Of a DNA stretch of 64,000 bases, positions 31,238 through 40,210 are shown in pieces. The stretch comes from Halorubrum sp. BV1. Lineage in GTDB: Archaea; Halobacteriota; Halobacteria; Halobacteriales; Haloferacaceae. The notes beneath the pieces are model-generated. The model saw only the letters and a list, made by a program, of their open reading frames with translations, was not told the DNA's origin and did not search any database. The translations under genes and the position numbers were made by a program. Positions within the stretch are counted from its first letter, which is position 1; every line of letters begins with the position of its first letter. The DNA is taken from contig NZ_JQKV01000006.1 of the NCBI RefSeq assembly GCF_000746205.1, positions 85,111 to 149,110 of the forward strand, written 5' to 3'.

Positions 31238-33029
31238 CCCCGAGCCGCTCGATCACGACGAAACTGCAGCCGGTGACGACGAGCAAGACGACGCCCATTG
31301 CGGTCGCCGGTCCGAGCCGCCGCCCGATGAAGCGTTCGATGGCGATCGGCATCGTGTACGCGTCGGCCCCCGTCGCGAGCACGACCGTCGCCGTGAACTC
31401 GCCGATCGAGATGGCGAACGCGAACGCCGCGCCGGCGACGACGGCCGGCCACACGAGCGGTAGTTCCACGTCCCGAAGCGCCCGCGCCCGAGACGCGCCG
31501 AGCGCCCGCGCCGACTCGACGAGCGACCGGTCGAGCGCCTCCAATCCGGGCGCGACGGTTCGGACGACGAACGGGTACCCCGCCACCGCGTGGGCGACGA
31601 CGATGGCGACCGCGCCGGACGCGGTGACCCGCCAGCCCGCGATCTCCACGCCGAAGACGAGCCCGCGAAGCAGGCCGAGCCCGACGACGATCCCGGAGAC
31701 GGCGAGCGGGGCCATCGCGGCGGCGTCGACCAGCTTCCGGCCGCGGTAGCGCCGGGTCGTCAACACAGCGACCACGACGCCCATCGGCAGCGCGAGCAGC
31801 GTCGCCCCGACCGCGAACCCGAGCGAGTTCCGGATCGCGGGCCACGGTCTGACCTGAAACGCGGCCGCGGTCCGCTGTCTCGCGGCCAGAAACCGGTAGT
31901 GCTCCAGCGTGAGCGTCCCGTCGCCGCCGGTCACGCTCGCGAGGATCATCGACGCGATCGGCGCGAGAAAAATGACCGCGGCGACGGCGACGTAGGCGGC
32001 GAGTCCGACGCGCGACACCCACTCGCGGGCCGTCGGCGTCGACGGCACAAGCGGCTTGCGGGGGAGCGGCCGCGCCCCGCGCGACCGGACCGCGCTTTGC
32101 GCCTCGTACCGGAGGTACGCGAGCAGAACGCCGAGCGAGATGACGAGTTCGATGATCGCGAGCGCGGCCGCCTCGGCGTAGCTCAGGTCGCGAACGAGCC
32201 GGTAGACGAACACCTCGACGGTCGCGAGCTGGAACCCGCCGAGCGCGAGCACGATGGGGAACGTGCCGAACGTGAACACGAACGTGAGTGCCGCGCCCGT
32301 CAACACCGCCGGATACACTTGCGGCGCGACCACGTCGACGAAGGCTCGCAGTGGTCCCGCGCCGAGGCTCCGTGCCGTCTCGATCGCGCCGGCGTCGACC
32401 GACTCCCACGCCGCGGTCGTCACCCGCGCGACGAGCGGAGCGTTGTAGAAGGCGTGGGCGATCACGATCGCCTCAAGCGTGAACAACAGGTCCACCGCGG
32501 GAAGCCCGAGCGCGCCGAGCATCGCGTTGAGCGTCCCGTTGCGTCCGAAGGTGGCGACGAAGCCGACCGCAACCATAATCGACGGGAGCACGAACGGGAC
32601 GATAGTCAGCGATCGGATCGTCCGCCGGCCGGGGAACTCGAAGCGCGCGAGCAGGTACGCGGCCGGGAGGCCGAGCGCGACGCTCGCGACCGTCGACAGC
32701 GCGGCCTGATACGCGGTGAAGCCGACGATCCCGAGCCGCCGGTCCGGCGAGACGAGGTCGCGAGCGACCGCCGCCGGGGGGTCGCCGGCGAGCAGCCGCG
32801 CCGCTTCGCCGAAGTAGAACGGGTCGCGGAGGATCTCCGCGAACGCCCCGAGAGAGACGCCGCCGTCGACGCGGACCGCCTCGATCAGGACGGTGCCGAC
32901 GGGGTAATAGAAGGCGACGACGAGCGTGGCGCTCGTCGCGACCGCGAGCAGCGTCAGCAGCCGTCCTTCGAGGCGGTCGGAGAGAGACTGGTTCCCGCCG
33001 TCCCGCTGAGCGCGTCGACGGTCGTTCAC
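31218..33029 (-). CDS. ABC transporter permease, two fused domains (ThiP/FbpB type)
   Basis: 603 residues with about 12 membrane helices in two homologous halves. Each half contains an EAA-type cytoplasmic loop: TARSLGAGPLRAFVDVVAP in the first and SARALGASRARALRDVELP in the second. Fused permeases of this size are typical of ThiP and FbpB. It forms the channel for the substrate delivered by the adjacent binding protein. Confidence 0.9.
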   Translation of the reverse strand: MNDRRRAQRDGGNQSLSDRLEGRLLTLLAVATSATLVVAFYYPVGTVLIEAVRVDGGVSLGAFAEILRDPFYFGEAARLLAGDPPAAVARDLVSPDRRLGIVGFTAYQAALSTVASVALGLPAAYLLARFEFPGRRTIRSLTIVPFVLPSIMVAVGFVATFGRNGTLNAMLGALGLPAVDLLFTLEAIVIAHAFYNAPLVARVTTAAWESVDAGAIETARSLGAGPLRAFVDVVAPQVYPAVLTGAALTFVFTFGTFPIVLALGGFQLATVEVFVYRLVRDLSYAEAAALAIIELVISLGVLLAYLRYEAQSAVRSRGARPLPRKPLVPSTPTAREWVSRVGLAAYVAVAAVIFLAPIASMILASVTGGDGTLTLEHYRFLAARQRTAAAFQVRPWPAIRNSLGFAVGATLLALPMGVVVAVLTTRRYRGRKLVDAAAMAPLAVSGIVVGLGLLRGLVFGVEIAGWRVTASGAVAIVVAHAVAGYPFVVRTVAPGLEALDRSLVESARALGASRARALRDVELPLVWPAVVAGAAFAFAISIGEFTATVVLATGADAYTMPIAIERFIGRRLGPATAMGVVLLVVTGCSFVVIERLGGESRGV

Positions 33030-33036
33030 GGCGCGA

Positions 33037-34338
33037 TCAGTTCTCGGCGAACTGGCGTTCCCACGCTTCGATCCACCCGCCGACCGAGCCCCGTAGCTCG
33101 TCGTATGAGAACGTCACCGGATCGGCGGGTTCCTGTGCCAGTTCGGCGTAGTCGTCTGGCAGCGTCGCGGTGTCCGTGGCCGGGAACGCGACGTTCCGCT
33201 GGGCGATCTCGCCTTGGACTTCCGGTTCGAGCATGAACGACATGAACTCACGGGCGAGATCCGGCCGGTCGGTCTCCGCGAAGACGGCCATCCCCTCGGG
33301 AGTGGCGTACGCCTGATCGTTCAGAAAGCGGATCTGGTGTTCCTGTAAGTTCGCCCCCTCCATGTCCGCGAACACCTGATCGGTCGAGTAGGAGACGACC
33401 ATGGGGGCCTCGCCGTTCGACCACGCGGTGTAGGCGTCGTCCCACGACCCGAGCACCCGCACGTCGTTGGCCTGGAGGTCCGTCCAGTAGTCGAGGTAGT
33501 CGTAGTCCGGGTCGCCGTCCTCGCCCTCGACGGCTCCGTCCGGCCCGTCGCCGAACCGGTTGACAGTGTGGAGGAGGAAGGCGCGACCGGTCGCGGACGA
33601 GCCCGGGTTCTGCGCGATGAGCGCCCCCGCGTGCTCGGGGTCGAGGAGTCCCTCGAAGGTCGCCGGAGCCTCCGCCTCTGTCCCGTCGTACACGAGGCTC
33701 ACGTACCCGGTGTCGAAGGGGACGGCGCGGCCGAACGGGTCGAACGACAGCCCGTCGCGGACGTCCTCGGCTCCGCTGATCTCGCCCGCCTCCGCGAACA
33801 GCTCGTCGTCGAGCTCGCTGTCGATCCGAACCAAGTCTTCGGTGTTGAAGCCGACGTAGACGTCGGCGTCGATCCCGACGCCGGACTGCGCGCGCTCGAC
33901 GTAGTAGTTGATCTCGTTGTCCGGCGTCGCCCACTCCAGCGTGGCGTCGAACCGACTCTCGAACTCCGATTTGAGCCACTCGCCCGGACTCACCGACGGC
34001 GCGTCGATGAAGTTGGTGTACGTCGCGACGGTGAGCGTCGGTTTCCCCTCGTCTCCCTCACCTTCGTCCTCCTCTTCGCTCGTGTCGTCGTCGCCCGCGT
34101 CGCCGCCAGAGCCGGCACCGTCGTCGCCAGATTCCTCGTCGCCGTTCGTCCGCTCGGCGCTACAGCCCGCGAGCGCAGCGGCTCCGGCCGCACCGCCGAG
34201 CGCGAGGATTCGTCGCCGGGTGTGCCGGTCGGTCGCGCTGATCGATTCGGTGTCGGCGGCGCGGCTGCCGAGGCCGTCGTCGCCGGTACCGGTATCGCTC
34301 GGAGAACCGCGACCGCCAGCCGTCGCGTCGTCGGTCAT
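33037..34338 (-). CDS. Thiamine-type ABC substrate-binding Tat lipoprotein
   Basis: 433 residues. A twin-Arg signal (RRRILALGG, Arg at 41-43) ends in a lipobox LAGC with the lipidated Cys at 59, so it is exported by Tat and membrane-anchored. An acidic Gly/Asp/Glu linker reaches residue 98. The mature part resembles ThiB/TbpA and iron-binding Fbp proteins (LTVATYTNF, ATPDNEINYYVERAQ, PFDTGYVSLVYD). Thiamine is my first choice, mainly from TATPDNE/GYVS-like features and the fused permease. Start ATG 34338. Confidence 0.85.
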   Translation of the reverse strand: MTDDATAGGRGSPSDTGTGDDGLGSRAADTESISATDRHTRRRILALGGAAGAAALAGCSAERTNGDEESGDDGAGSGGDAGDDDTSEEEDEGEGDEGKPTLTVATYTNFIDAPSVSPGEWLKSEFESRFDATLEWATPDNEINYYVERAQSGVGIDADVYVGFNTEDLVRIDSELDDELFAEAGEISGAEDVRDGLSFDPFGRAVPFDTGYVSLVYDGTEAEAPATFEGLLDPEHAGALIAQNPGSSATGRAFLLHTVNRFGDGPDGAVEGEDGDPDYDYLDYWTDLQANDVRVLGSWDDAYTAWSNGEAPMVVSYSTDQVFADMEGANLQEHQIRFLNDQAYATPEGMAVFAETDRPDLAREFMSFMLEPEVQGEIAQRNVAFPATDTATLPDDYAELAQEPADPVTFSYDELRGSVGGWIEAWERQFAEN

Positions 34339-34339
34339 T

Positions 34340-34370
34340 ACCGAGTAATCACACCGAGTAGTTATAAAAC
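34340..34370 (-). promoter_or_regulatory. Promoter and direct-repeat operator candidate of the thiamine-type ABC operon
   Basis: A palindromic TATA (gttataaaac at 34361-34370) lies 23-32 bp before the ATG. Between it and the start codon, accgagta occurs twice (34340-34347 and 34353-34360), 13 bp apart. That position would let a bound repressor block transcription initiation. Confidence 0.55.
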
Positions 34371-34398
34371 GGTCCGTGTCGGTCTGCGCGTGTCGCGA

Positions 34399-34932
34399 TC
34401 AGAAGAAGCCCTTGACGGCGTTTATGACGCCCCACGTCACCTGCTTTCTTATCTTTCCGTCCTCGCCAGTGATGACGATCCCTTCGACCGTGCCGTCGGT
34501 TCGCTCGCCGTTCCGGACGTTCTGGACGAACCCCGGCACGGGATTGTCGCTGTCCGCGAGCGACTGCGCCGTCTCGCGGGTCATGAGCATCTTGAGATCG
34601 GCGTCGTCGTTTCTCGACTGTTCGAGTTCGGTGATGGTCCCGTCGCCGGTCATCCGGAAGGAGAACACGACGTCCGTCTCGACGATGTAGACGTTGACGG
34701 TGTTGCCTCTGATCCGATCGTACACTCGCTCCTCGGCGAAGCTCATGTCGACCTCACCGATGTTGCTGTTGTACTGCGGCTGCATGCGCTCTAGATCGCT
34801 GAAGAGGTTGTCGGCCCACGCGGGCTGGTCGGCTGACTGCCCGCTCGACTGCGCGACGACCGATCCCGCGCCGCCGACGAGCGCGACTGCGACGAGGAGC
34901 GCGACGCCAACTCGGACGATAGTCGATGACAT
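34399..34932 (-). CDS. Secreted hypothetical protein
   Basis: 177 residues. A Sec-type signal peptide (VGVALLVAVALVGGAGSVVA, about 8-27) is followed by a mature domain of about 148 residues without cysteine. It ends GKIRKQVTWGVINAVKGFF, amphipathic. There is no lipobox. No family recognised. Apparently monocistronic, divergent from the MBL gene. Confidence 0.75.
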   Translation of the reverse strand: MSSTIVRVGVALLVAVALVGGAGSVVAQSSGQSADQPAWADNLFSDLERMQPQYNSNIGEVDMSFAEERVYDRIRGNTVNVYIVETDVVFSFRMTGDGTITELEQSRNDDADLKMLMTRETAQSLADSDNPVPGFVQNVRNGERTDGTVEGIVITGEDGKIRKQVTWGVINAVKGFF

Positions 34933-35055
34933 ACGAGGTAGTTCGCGGGCAACGTATTTGGAGATTGGGGCCGCGACCCGGATCGTCGACCGCGACGTGC
35001 GATCGGCTCCCGTGAAGACAGTCAGCTATTTGCGCCCCGGCGGTCTTCCGGCGGC

Positions 35056-35799
35056 ATGGACGAGACGACGGTCAGATTCCTCGGTACCGGCGACCCGCTC
35101 GGCACCGGCGGCCGGCTCCAGACTAGCATCCACGTCGATACGGGTTCGACGCGCCTGCTCGTCGACTGCGGGGCGTCGGCGCTCTCCGAGATGAACCGTT
35201 ACGACCTAGATCGCAACGAGATCGGCACGATCCTCCTCACGCACCTCCACGGCGACCACTTCGCCGGCATCCCCTTTTTCGTCCTCGACGCGCAGTTCGC
35301 CTCCGAGCGGACCGAGCCGCTCACGATCGTCGGCCCGCCCGGAACCGAGTCGCGGGTTACGGAGGCGATGGAGGTGTTCTTCCCCGGGCTCTCCGAGGTG
35401 GATCAGGCCTTCGACATTGAGTTCGTGGAAATAGAGCCCGGCGCGGCGACGAGCGTCGGCCCGATCGACGTGCGGCCGTACCCCGCAGACCACCCGAGCG
35501 GCGACCCCTCCTACGCACTCCGCGTCGAGGTCGACGGCGCGACGATCACCTACTCCGGCGACACGGCGTGGGTCGACGACCTCGTCGCCGCCGCCGCCGG
35601 GGCCGACCTCTTCATCTGTGAGGCGTACGCCTTCGACGCCGACATCCCGTACCACATGACGTACACGACGTTCCGCGAACACGAGTCGGAGATCGACGCC
35701 GACCGGACGATACTGACCCACATGAGCACCACGATGTTCGACCGCCTCGACGAGGTCGACCACGAGTGCGCGACCGACGGGATGGTAGTCGAGATCTGA
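35056..35799 (+). CDS. Metallo-beta-lactamase-fold hydrolase
   Basis: 247 residues. The metal-binding motif HLHGDH is near 63-68, the bridging Asp lies in YSGDTAWVDD, and His residues in ADHPSG and LTHMS could complete a dinuclear zinc site. The fold is like RNase Z/ElaC and related hydrolases (FLGTGDPLGTGGRLQTS), but the exosite of true RNase Z is absent. The substrate is unknown. Confidence 0.88.
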   Translation: MDETTVRFLGTGDPLGTGGRLQTSIHVDTGSTRLLVDCGASALSEMNRYDLDRNEIGTILLTHLHGDHFAGIPFFVLDAQFASERTEPLTIVGPPGTESRVTEAMEVFFPGLSEVDQAFDIEFVEIEPGAATSVGPIDVRPYPADHPSGDPSYALRVEVDGATITYSGDTAWVDDLVAAAAGADLFICEAYAFDADIPYHMTYTTFREHESEIDADRTILTHMSTTMFDRLDEVDHECATDGMVVEI

Positions 35800-35870
35800 T
35801 CGGCGTCGGCGATCGACCGCGGATATCTGTAGGGTTCGACCGCGGCTTTTCGCTCCAGAAACGGGCTGCA

Positions 35871-35942
35871 TTCCGACCCGCGAGACCGACCGCGTTCCGA
35901 CCCGCGAGACCGACCGCGTTCCGACCCGCGAGACCGACCGCT
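35871..35942. repeat. 24-bp tandem repeat directly upstream of the hisA promoter
   Basis: Three copies of a 24-bp unit (35871-35894, 35895-35918, 35919-35941) ending right at the TATA-like ctttaat. No ORF with typical codon use crosses them. Confidence 0.85.
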
Positions 35943-35948
35943 TTAATC
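35941..35948 (+). promoter_or_regulatory. TATA-like element of hisA
   Basis: ctttaatc about 27 bp before the hisA ATG at 35972 and immediately after the 24-bp repeats. Confidence 0.5.
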
Positions 35949-35971
35949 GCCGCCCGCCACTTCGCTCCCGT

Positions 35972-36712
35972 ATGACGCATTTCCCCGAGTTCGAGGTTAT
36001 CCCCGCGGTCGACGTGCAAGACGGCGAGGTCGTTCAGTTGGTCGGCGGCGAGCGCGGCACGGGCAAACGCTACGGCGACCCCGTCGAAGCCGCGGAACGC
36101 TGGATCGACGCGGGGGCCGAGACGCTCCACCTCGTCGACCTCGACGGCGCGTTCGAGGGCGAGCGCGCGAACGCGGCCGCGATCGAGTCGGTCGTCGAGG
36201 CCGTCCCCGCGGGCGTCGGCCTCCAGCTCGGCGGCGGCATCCGTACCGCCGATGACGCTCGCGACCTCCTCGATCTGGGACTCGACCGCGTGATCTTGGG
36301 CACCGCGGCCGTCGAGTCGCCCGAGATCGTCGCCGCGATCGACGAGACCCACCCAAACAGCGTCGTCGTCAGCCTCGACGCGAAAGACGGCGAGGTCGTC
36401 GTGGGCGGGTGGACCGAGGGGACCGGCCTTGATCCGGCCGAGGCCGCGAGTCGCTACGCGGACCTCGGCGCTGGCGCGGTCCTGTTCACGAACGTCGACG
36501 TCGAGGGACAGCTGGCGGGGATCGACCGGACCGCGGTCGAACGCGTCGTCGAGGCGGTCGACGTCCCGGTCGTCGCCTCGGGCGGAGTCGCGACGACCGA
36601 CGACGTGGTCGCCCTGAAGGAGGCCGGCGCGGCCGCGGTCGTCGTCGGCACCGCGCTCTACGAGGGAACGTTCACGCTGCGAGAGGCGCAGGCGGCCGCG
36701 GACGATGCCTGA
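35972..36712 (+). CDS. hisA: ProFAR isomerase (histidine biosynthesis)
   Basis: 246 residues, (beta/alpha)8 barrel. Phosphate-binding motifs are LGGGIRTADD and VVASGGVATTDD. The catalytic aspartates lie near the N-terminus in IPAVDVQDGE and in the centre (NVDVEGQ). It isomerises ProFAR to PRFAR in histidine biosynthesis. hisB is at 39.1 kb, separated by a stress-protein/permease pair, so the his genes are dispersed. Confidence 0.95.
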   Translation: MTHFPEFEVIPAVDVQDGEVVQLVGGERGTGKRYGDPVEAAERWIDAGAETLHLVDLDGAFEGERANAAAIESVVEAVPAGVGLQLGGGIRTADDARDLLDLGLDRVILGTAAVESPEIVAAIDETHPNSVVVSLDAKDGEVVVGGWTEGTGLDPAEAASRYADLGAGAVLFTNVDVEGQLAGIDRTAVERVVEAVDVPVVASGGVATTDDVVALKEAGAAAVVVGTALYEGTFTLREAQAAADDA

Positions 36713-36736
36713 TCTCGCTCTCTCCCCGGGACTCTC

Positions 36737-37582
36737 TCACTCCTCTGGACGCGCGCGTTGCACAACGAGCACGGGTCCGAGGAACCGGTCTGCGACCTTC
36801 TCGGACGGCATTCCGAACACGAACGTCGTGACCGAGGGGTCGGTCTCGCCCATCACGACCGCGTCGTGTGACGCCGCCCGGCTCGCGATTGCGTCGATCG
36901 GAACGTCGGCGTCCTCGACGACCGTCTCGATCGCGTCGGCGTCCACGCCGCGCTCGACGAGGTCCGACCGGGCTCCGCTCAGGAACGACTCGCCGTCTTC
37001 GATCGATTCGCCCTCGTCGAGGGCGTGGTACAGCGTCACGTCCACGTCCGCGTCGGCGAACAGCCCGGCGACGAGCCGCGTGTTCCGTCCGACGCCGACC
37101 GTGCCGCGGAGCGCGACGAGCACCGAATCCACGCGCTCCGTGCTGTTCGGGACCAACACCGCGAGACAGTCGTATTCGTAGATGAGCCGGTCGATCGTGG
37201 TCTCCTTGTCGTGTGTGAACACGAGACGCGTCTCGACGTCGGCCCCGGCGTCGGTGAGCGTGTCGGCGAACGACTCGAGCTTCGACATCCCCGTCTCGCC
37301 GAACTGCTCGCGCGCCTGCTCGGTCGCGGTCTGGTCGGGAATGACGTGATAGCCGCACAGAACGACGTGGGCGTTCGCGAGCAGTGCGGGCGTTCCGGTC
37401 GGGATCGATTCGCCCTCCAACACCTCGATCGGAACGAGCACGGACGGCCGCTCGTCTCCCGGCTGCCCCCCGTCGGGAGTCGGCTCTCCGGTCTCGGCCG
37501 GTCCGCCGCCCCCGGCCGGTCTGCCAGTCTCGCTCGCTCTTTCGTCCCCGGTCGATCCGCCGCCTTGCGTGGGTTCGGTCAT
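36737..37582 (-). CDS. Universal stress protein-like, two USP domains
   Basis: 281 residues. After a Gly/Pro/Glu-rich disordered lead (about 1-48) come two USP-type segments: SVLVPIEVL...DCLAVLVPNS and TRLVAGLFADADVDVTLYHAL...HDAVVMGETDPS. The ATP-binding GxxG(S/T) loops look degenerate. The ATG is one base after the permease stop, so both are in one operon, as is common for haloarchaeal APC permeases. A regulatory role for the transporter is inferred. An in-frame GTG at 37594 is an alternative start. Confidence 0.82.
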   Translation of the reverse strand: MTEPTQGGGSTGDERASETGRPAGGGGPAETGEPTPDGGQPGDERPSVLVPIEVLEGESIPTGTPALLANAHVVLCGYHVIPDQTATEQAREQFGETGMSKLESFADTLTDAGADVETRLVFTHDKETTIDRLIYEYDCLAVLVPNSTERVDSVLVALRGTVGVGRNTRLVAGLFADADVDVTLYHALDEGESIEDGESFLSGARSDLVERGVDADAIETVVEDADVPIDAIASRAASHDAVVMGETDPSVTTFVFGMPSEKVADRFLGPVLVVQRARPEE

Positions 37583-37583
37583 C

Positions 37584-38966
37584 TCAAAAGTCACCTTTGA
37601 GTTCGACGTCCGTTGCGTAGTACCGGTACCAGCCGTACGCCGCGATCATGACGCCGACGCCGACGCCGATCGACGCCGGCCGCATGAACGCGATGAGCGC
37701 GAAGCTCGCGAGCGCTCCGAGTCCGGCGACGGCGAACCCGGCCGGACAGCGGAACGACGGGTCGTACCATGACGGGCTCTCCCGCCGGAGCTGTATCAGC
37801 CCGACGCAGATCAGCCCGTACATCACCAGATGGAGGAAGGAGGCGACCTCCGCGAGCAGTTCCACCTGCCCCGTCGCCGCTAGGACGACGATCGGGCCGC
37901 CGGCGAGCCCGAGCGCGACGTGCGGCGTGCCGTATCGGAGGTTGAGCCGGCTCGCACTCTCCGGGACGATCCCGTCGCGGCTCACCGCGTACACCGCGCG
38001 GGAGGCGCTGAGGATCGAGGCGTTCGCGCTGGAGAACGTCGCCAACAGCCCGGCCACGACGATCGCGAGCGCCCCGGGAAACCCGACGAACGAGCGGGCG
38101 ACCTCGACCATCGCGGTCTCGCCGAACTCGCCGAGGCGGGCGCTGCCGAACGCGCTCGTGGCGACGAATATGGTCACGACGTAGAAGACGCCGACGAGGA
38201 GAACGGACCCGACCATCGCCAGCGGCAGGTTCCGACTCGGCTCCGTGATGTCGCCCGCGACGGTCGCGACCTGCGCGAACCCGAGGTACGACGTGAAGAC
38301 GAGCGCCGCCGTCTGGAGCACCGGAAGCAGGCCGCCGGGCGGGAAGAAGCGCTCCGGCACGCGCTCTGCCCCGAACACGCCGAGCGCGTCGAGGGACCCG
38401 TAGCTCAAGAAGATCGTGAGAATGACCAGAAGCGAGATCACGATCGCGTTCTGGAGCGCGGCGGTGTTCTCGGTCCCGAAGAGACTCAAGACCGTGAGCC
38501 CGACGCCGAAGGCAACGCCGAGGGGGATCGCGGGATCGATCGGGAGCGCGATCCCCGCTTCGAGGAACACCTGTCCGGCGTAGCTCCCGAGCCCGACGAG
38601 GTAGAACGCGGAGGCGAACACGAGCCCGAGCCAGAGCCCGACGCCGACGACCGCCCCGGGCGCGGTTCCGAGCCCGCGGGAGATGAAGAAGTATCCGCCG
38701 CCGCTTCTCGGCATCGCCGTGGCGAGTTCCGACGCCGGTAACGCCACGAGCAGCGCGACGACCGCGCCGATCGCGAAGGAGAGCGCGGCCGCGGGTCCGG
38801 CGTTCTCGGCCGCGAGCCCCGGAAACACGAAGATTCCCGCGCCGATCATCGTCCCGACGCCGATCGCGAGCCCGCCGACGAGGCCGATCGTCCGTTCGAG
38901 TTCGCCCTCTCCGGTGTCGGCGTCGATCACGTCGGTGAACGCCTCCGGCGCGTCGGATCCACCCAT
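37584..38966 (-). CDS. APC-family amino acid permease
   Basis: 460 residues with about 12 membrane helices. The helix 1 motif GVGTMIGAGIFVFPG is typical of APC transporters, where the unwound GAGI binds the amino acid carboxylate. It probably imports a neutral or cationic amino acid; the substrate cannot be read from sequence. ATG 38966 gives a typical N-terminus. A TATA (gatatat) lies 27-33 bp upstream on the minus strand. Confidence 0.9.
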   Translation of the reverse strand: MGGSDAPEAFTDVIDADTGEGELERTIGLVGGLAIGVGTMIGAGIFVFPGLAAENAGPAAALSFAIGAVVALLVALPASELATAMPRSGGGYFFISRGLGTAPGAVVGVGLWLGLVFASAFYLVGLGSYAGQVFLEAGIALPIDPAIPLGVAFGVGLTVLSLFGTENTAALQNAIVISLLVILTIFLSYGSLDALGVFGAERVPERFFPPGGLLPVLQTAALVFTSYLGFAQVATVAGDITEPSRNLPLAMVGSVLLVGVFYVVTIFVATSAFGSARLGEFGETAMVEVARSFVGFPGALAIVVAGLLATFSSANASILSASRAVYAVSRDGIVPESASRLNLRYGTPHVALGLAGGPIVVLAATGQVELLAEVASFLHLVMYGLICVGLIQLRRESPSWYDPSFRCPAGFAVAGLGALASFALIAFMRPASIGVGVGVMIAAYGWYRYYATDVELKGDF

Positions 38967-38991
38967 GCGATCCGAGACAACTCTCGACACC

Positions 38992-39000
38992 GTGATATAT
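38992..39000 (-). promoter_or_regulatory. TATA box of the permease/USP operon
   Basis: gatatat (self-complementary core) centred about 30 bp before the ATG at 38966. Confidence 0.6.
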
Positions 39001-39092
39001 CCACCGTCGATCGCCTCGTCTGCGGCCCGATCGCCCCCGAGAAACGCCTCGCCACCCGCAATCCCCTTAACAGTCCCCGCCGACGGTCGGGT

Positions 39093-39689
39093 ATGAGCGA
39101 TCACGACCGCGTCGCGGCGGTCTCCCGTGAGACGGCCGAGACGACGATAGACCTCACCCTCGCTATCGACGGCGACGGCGACAGCGAGGTCTCGACCGGG
39201 ATCGGATTTTACGACCACATGCTCGAATCGTTCGCGAAACACGGCCTGTTCGATCTGACCGTCTCCTGTGACGGCGACCTCGACATCGACGACCACCACA
39301 CCGTCGAAGACGTGGCTATCTGTCTTGGCGAGGCGTTCGACGAGGCGCTCGGCGACAAGCGCGGCATTCGGCGGTACGCGGACCGCCGGGTCCCGCTCGA
39401 CGAGGCGGTCGCGAGCGTCGTCGTCGACGTGGCCGGTCGCCCGTACTACGACTTCTCGGGCGAGTTCTCACAGGCGCAGATAGGCGAGTTCACGAGCGTC
39501 ATGGCCGACCACGTCGCGCTCTCTCTGGCGCACAACGCCGGGCTCACGCTCCACGCCGAGATCGAGCGCGGCGACAACGCCCACCACGAAGTCGAGGCGC
39601 TATTCAAGGCGTTGGCGCGCGCGCTCGACGACGCCACGCGGCTCGACGAGCGCCGGAGCGACACGCCGAGCACGAAAGGCGAACTGTAG
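39093..39689 (+). CDS. hisB: Imidazoleglycerol-phosphate dehydratase
   Basis: 198 residues. The two metal-binding histidine clusters are HHTVEDV (DDHHTVED) and AHHEVE (NAHHEVEALFKA). FYDHMLESFAKH is also conserved. It removes water from IGP to imidazole-acetol phosphate. This is the monofunctional archaeal form without the phosphatase domain. A TATA-like ccttaacag lies about 27 bp upstream. Confidence 0.96.
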   Translation: MSDHDRVAAVSRETAETTIDLTLAIDGDGDSEVSTGIGFYDHMLESFAKHGLFDLTVSCDGDLDIDDHHTVEDVAICLGEAFDEALGDKRGIRRYADRRVPLDEAVASVVVDVAGRPYYDFSGEFSQAQIGEFTSVMADHVALSLAHNAGLTLHAEIERGDNAHHEVEALFKALARALDDATRLDERRSDTPSTKGEL

Positions 39690-39710
39690 GCGATACTCCG
39701 ACACCCCCGC

Positions 39711-39968
39711 TCACCCCCAGTGCCAGAAGGAGTTCCTGTCCTCCTCGACGGGATCGGTCCGATCGCGGAGATCGGCCACGTCCGCGGCGGTCGGCTCGCG
39801 GTCGTCCGGGAGGCGCTCCATGCAATCGAAACAGAGGAAGAACTCGGAGCCGTCGGTGAGTTCGAGGGTGAGTCCCTGCGTCGACTCGAACGCGAAGTTC
39901 CACAGGTCACCGATACCGCCGGCGATCCTGACGGACCGCTCGCAGACGTCACAGGACTCCGAGGCCAT
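39711..39968 (-). CDS. Double-CxxC zinc microprotein
   Basis: 85 residues. CDVC near 6-9 and CFDC near 45-48 frame a beta-rich core (LTLELTDGSEFFLC), a zinc-knuckle arrangement seen in many small haloarchaeal proteins. ATG 39968 is preferred over 40010. The C-terminus ends EEDRNSFWHWG. Convergent with hisB. Confidence 0.75.
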   Translation of the reverse strand: MASESCDVCERSVRIAGGIGDLWNFAFESTQGLTLELTDGSEFFLCFDCMERLPDDREPTAADVADLRDRTDPVEEDRNSFWHWG

Positions 39969-40116
39969 GCCCCGGATAGCGGCTCCGGCCGGTAATGGGT
40001 ATCGCTGCACGGCGAGACGAGCGTGCGGCTCGCGTCGTATCAGCGTTCGAAGTGAATTTTGCGAGGGAAGAGCGCTCCGAGAGCGTCTTCCGCATCACGG
40101 GGTGTGGACCCCGGCG

Positions 40117-40190
40117 ATGCGGGGGGAGGGATTTGAACCACGGTCGCGCCAGAGGCGCTCCCTGATTCAAATCCTCCCCCATCGTGCATT
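40117..40190. repeat. tRNA-3'-end-like inverted repeat
   Basis: Left arm 40122-40137 (gggggagggatttgaa) and right arm 40166-40180 (ttcaaatcctccccc) are complementary except for one extra G in the left arm, with a 28-bp spacer. On the minus strand the left arm reads like a tRNA-Leu T-loop plus 3' acceptor. It matches the 3' end of the intact tRNA-Leu 93 bp away at 23 or more positions. It may be an attachment-site scar or a terminator-like hairpin. Confidence 0.65.
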
Positions 40191-40210
40191 CGCGCGTTGT
40201 GGCGCGCTCA

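Noticed and set aside
37582..37594. GTG at 37594 as the USP start
   Set aside because: It would overlap the permease by 11 bp; the ATG at 37582 follows the permease stop directly and gives a normal N-terminus.
40117..40190. A second tRNA gene
   Set aside because: Only T-loop and acceptor-like parts are present; no D-arm or anticodon arm and no acceptor pairing within tRNA length.
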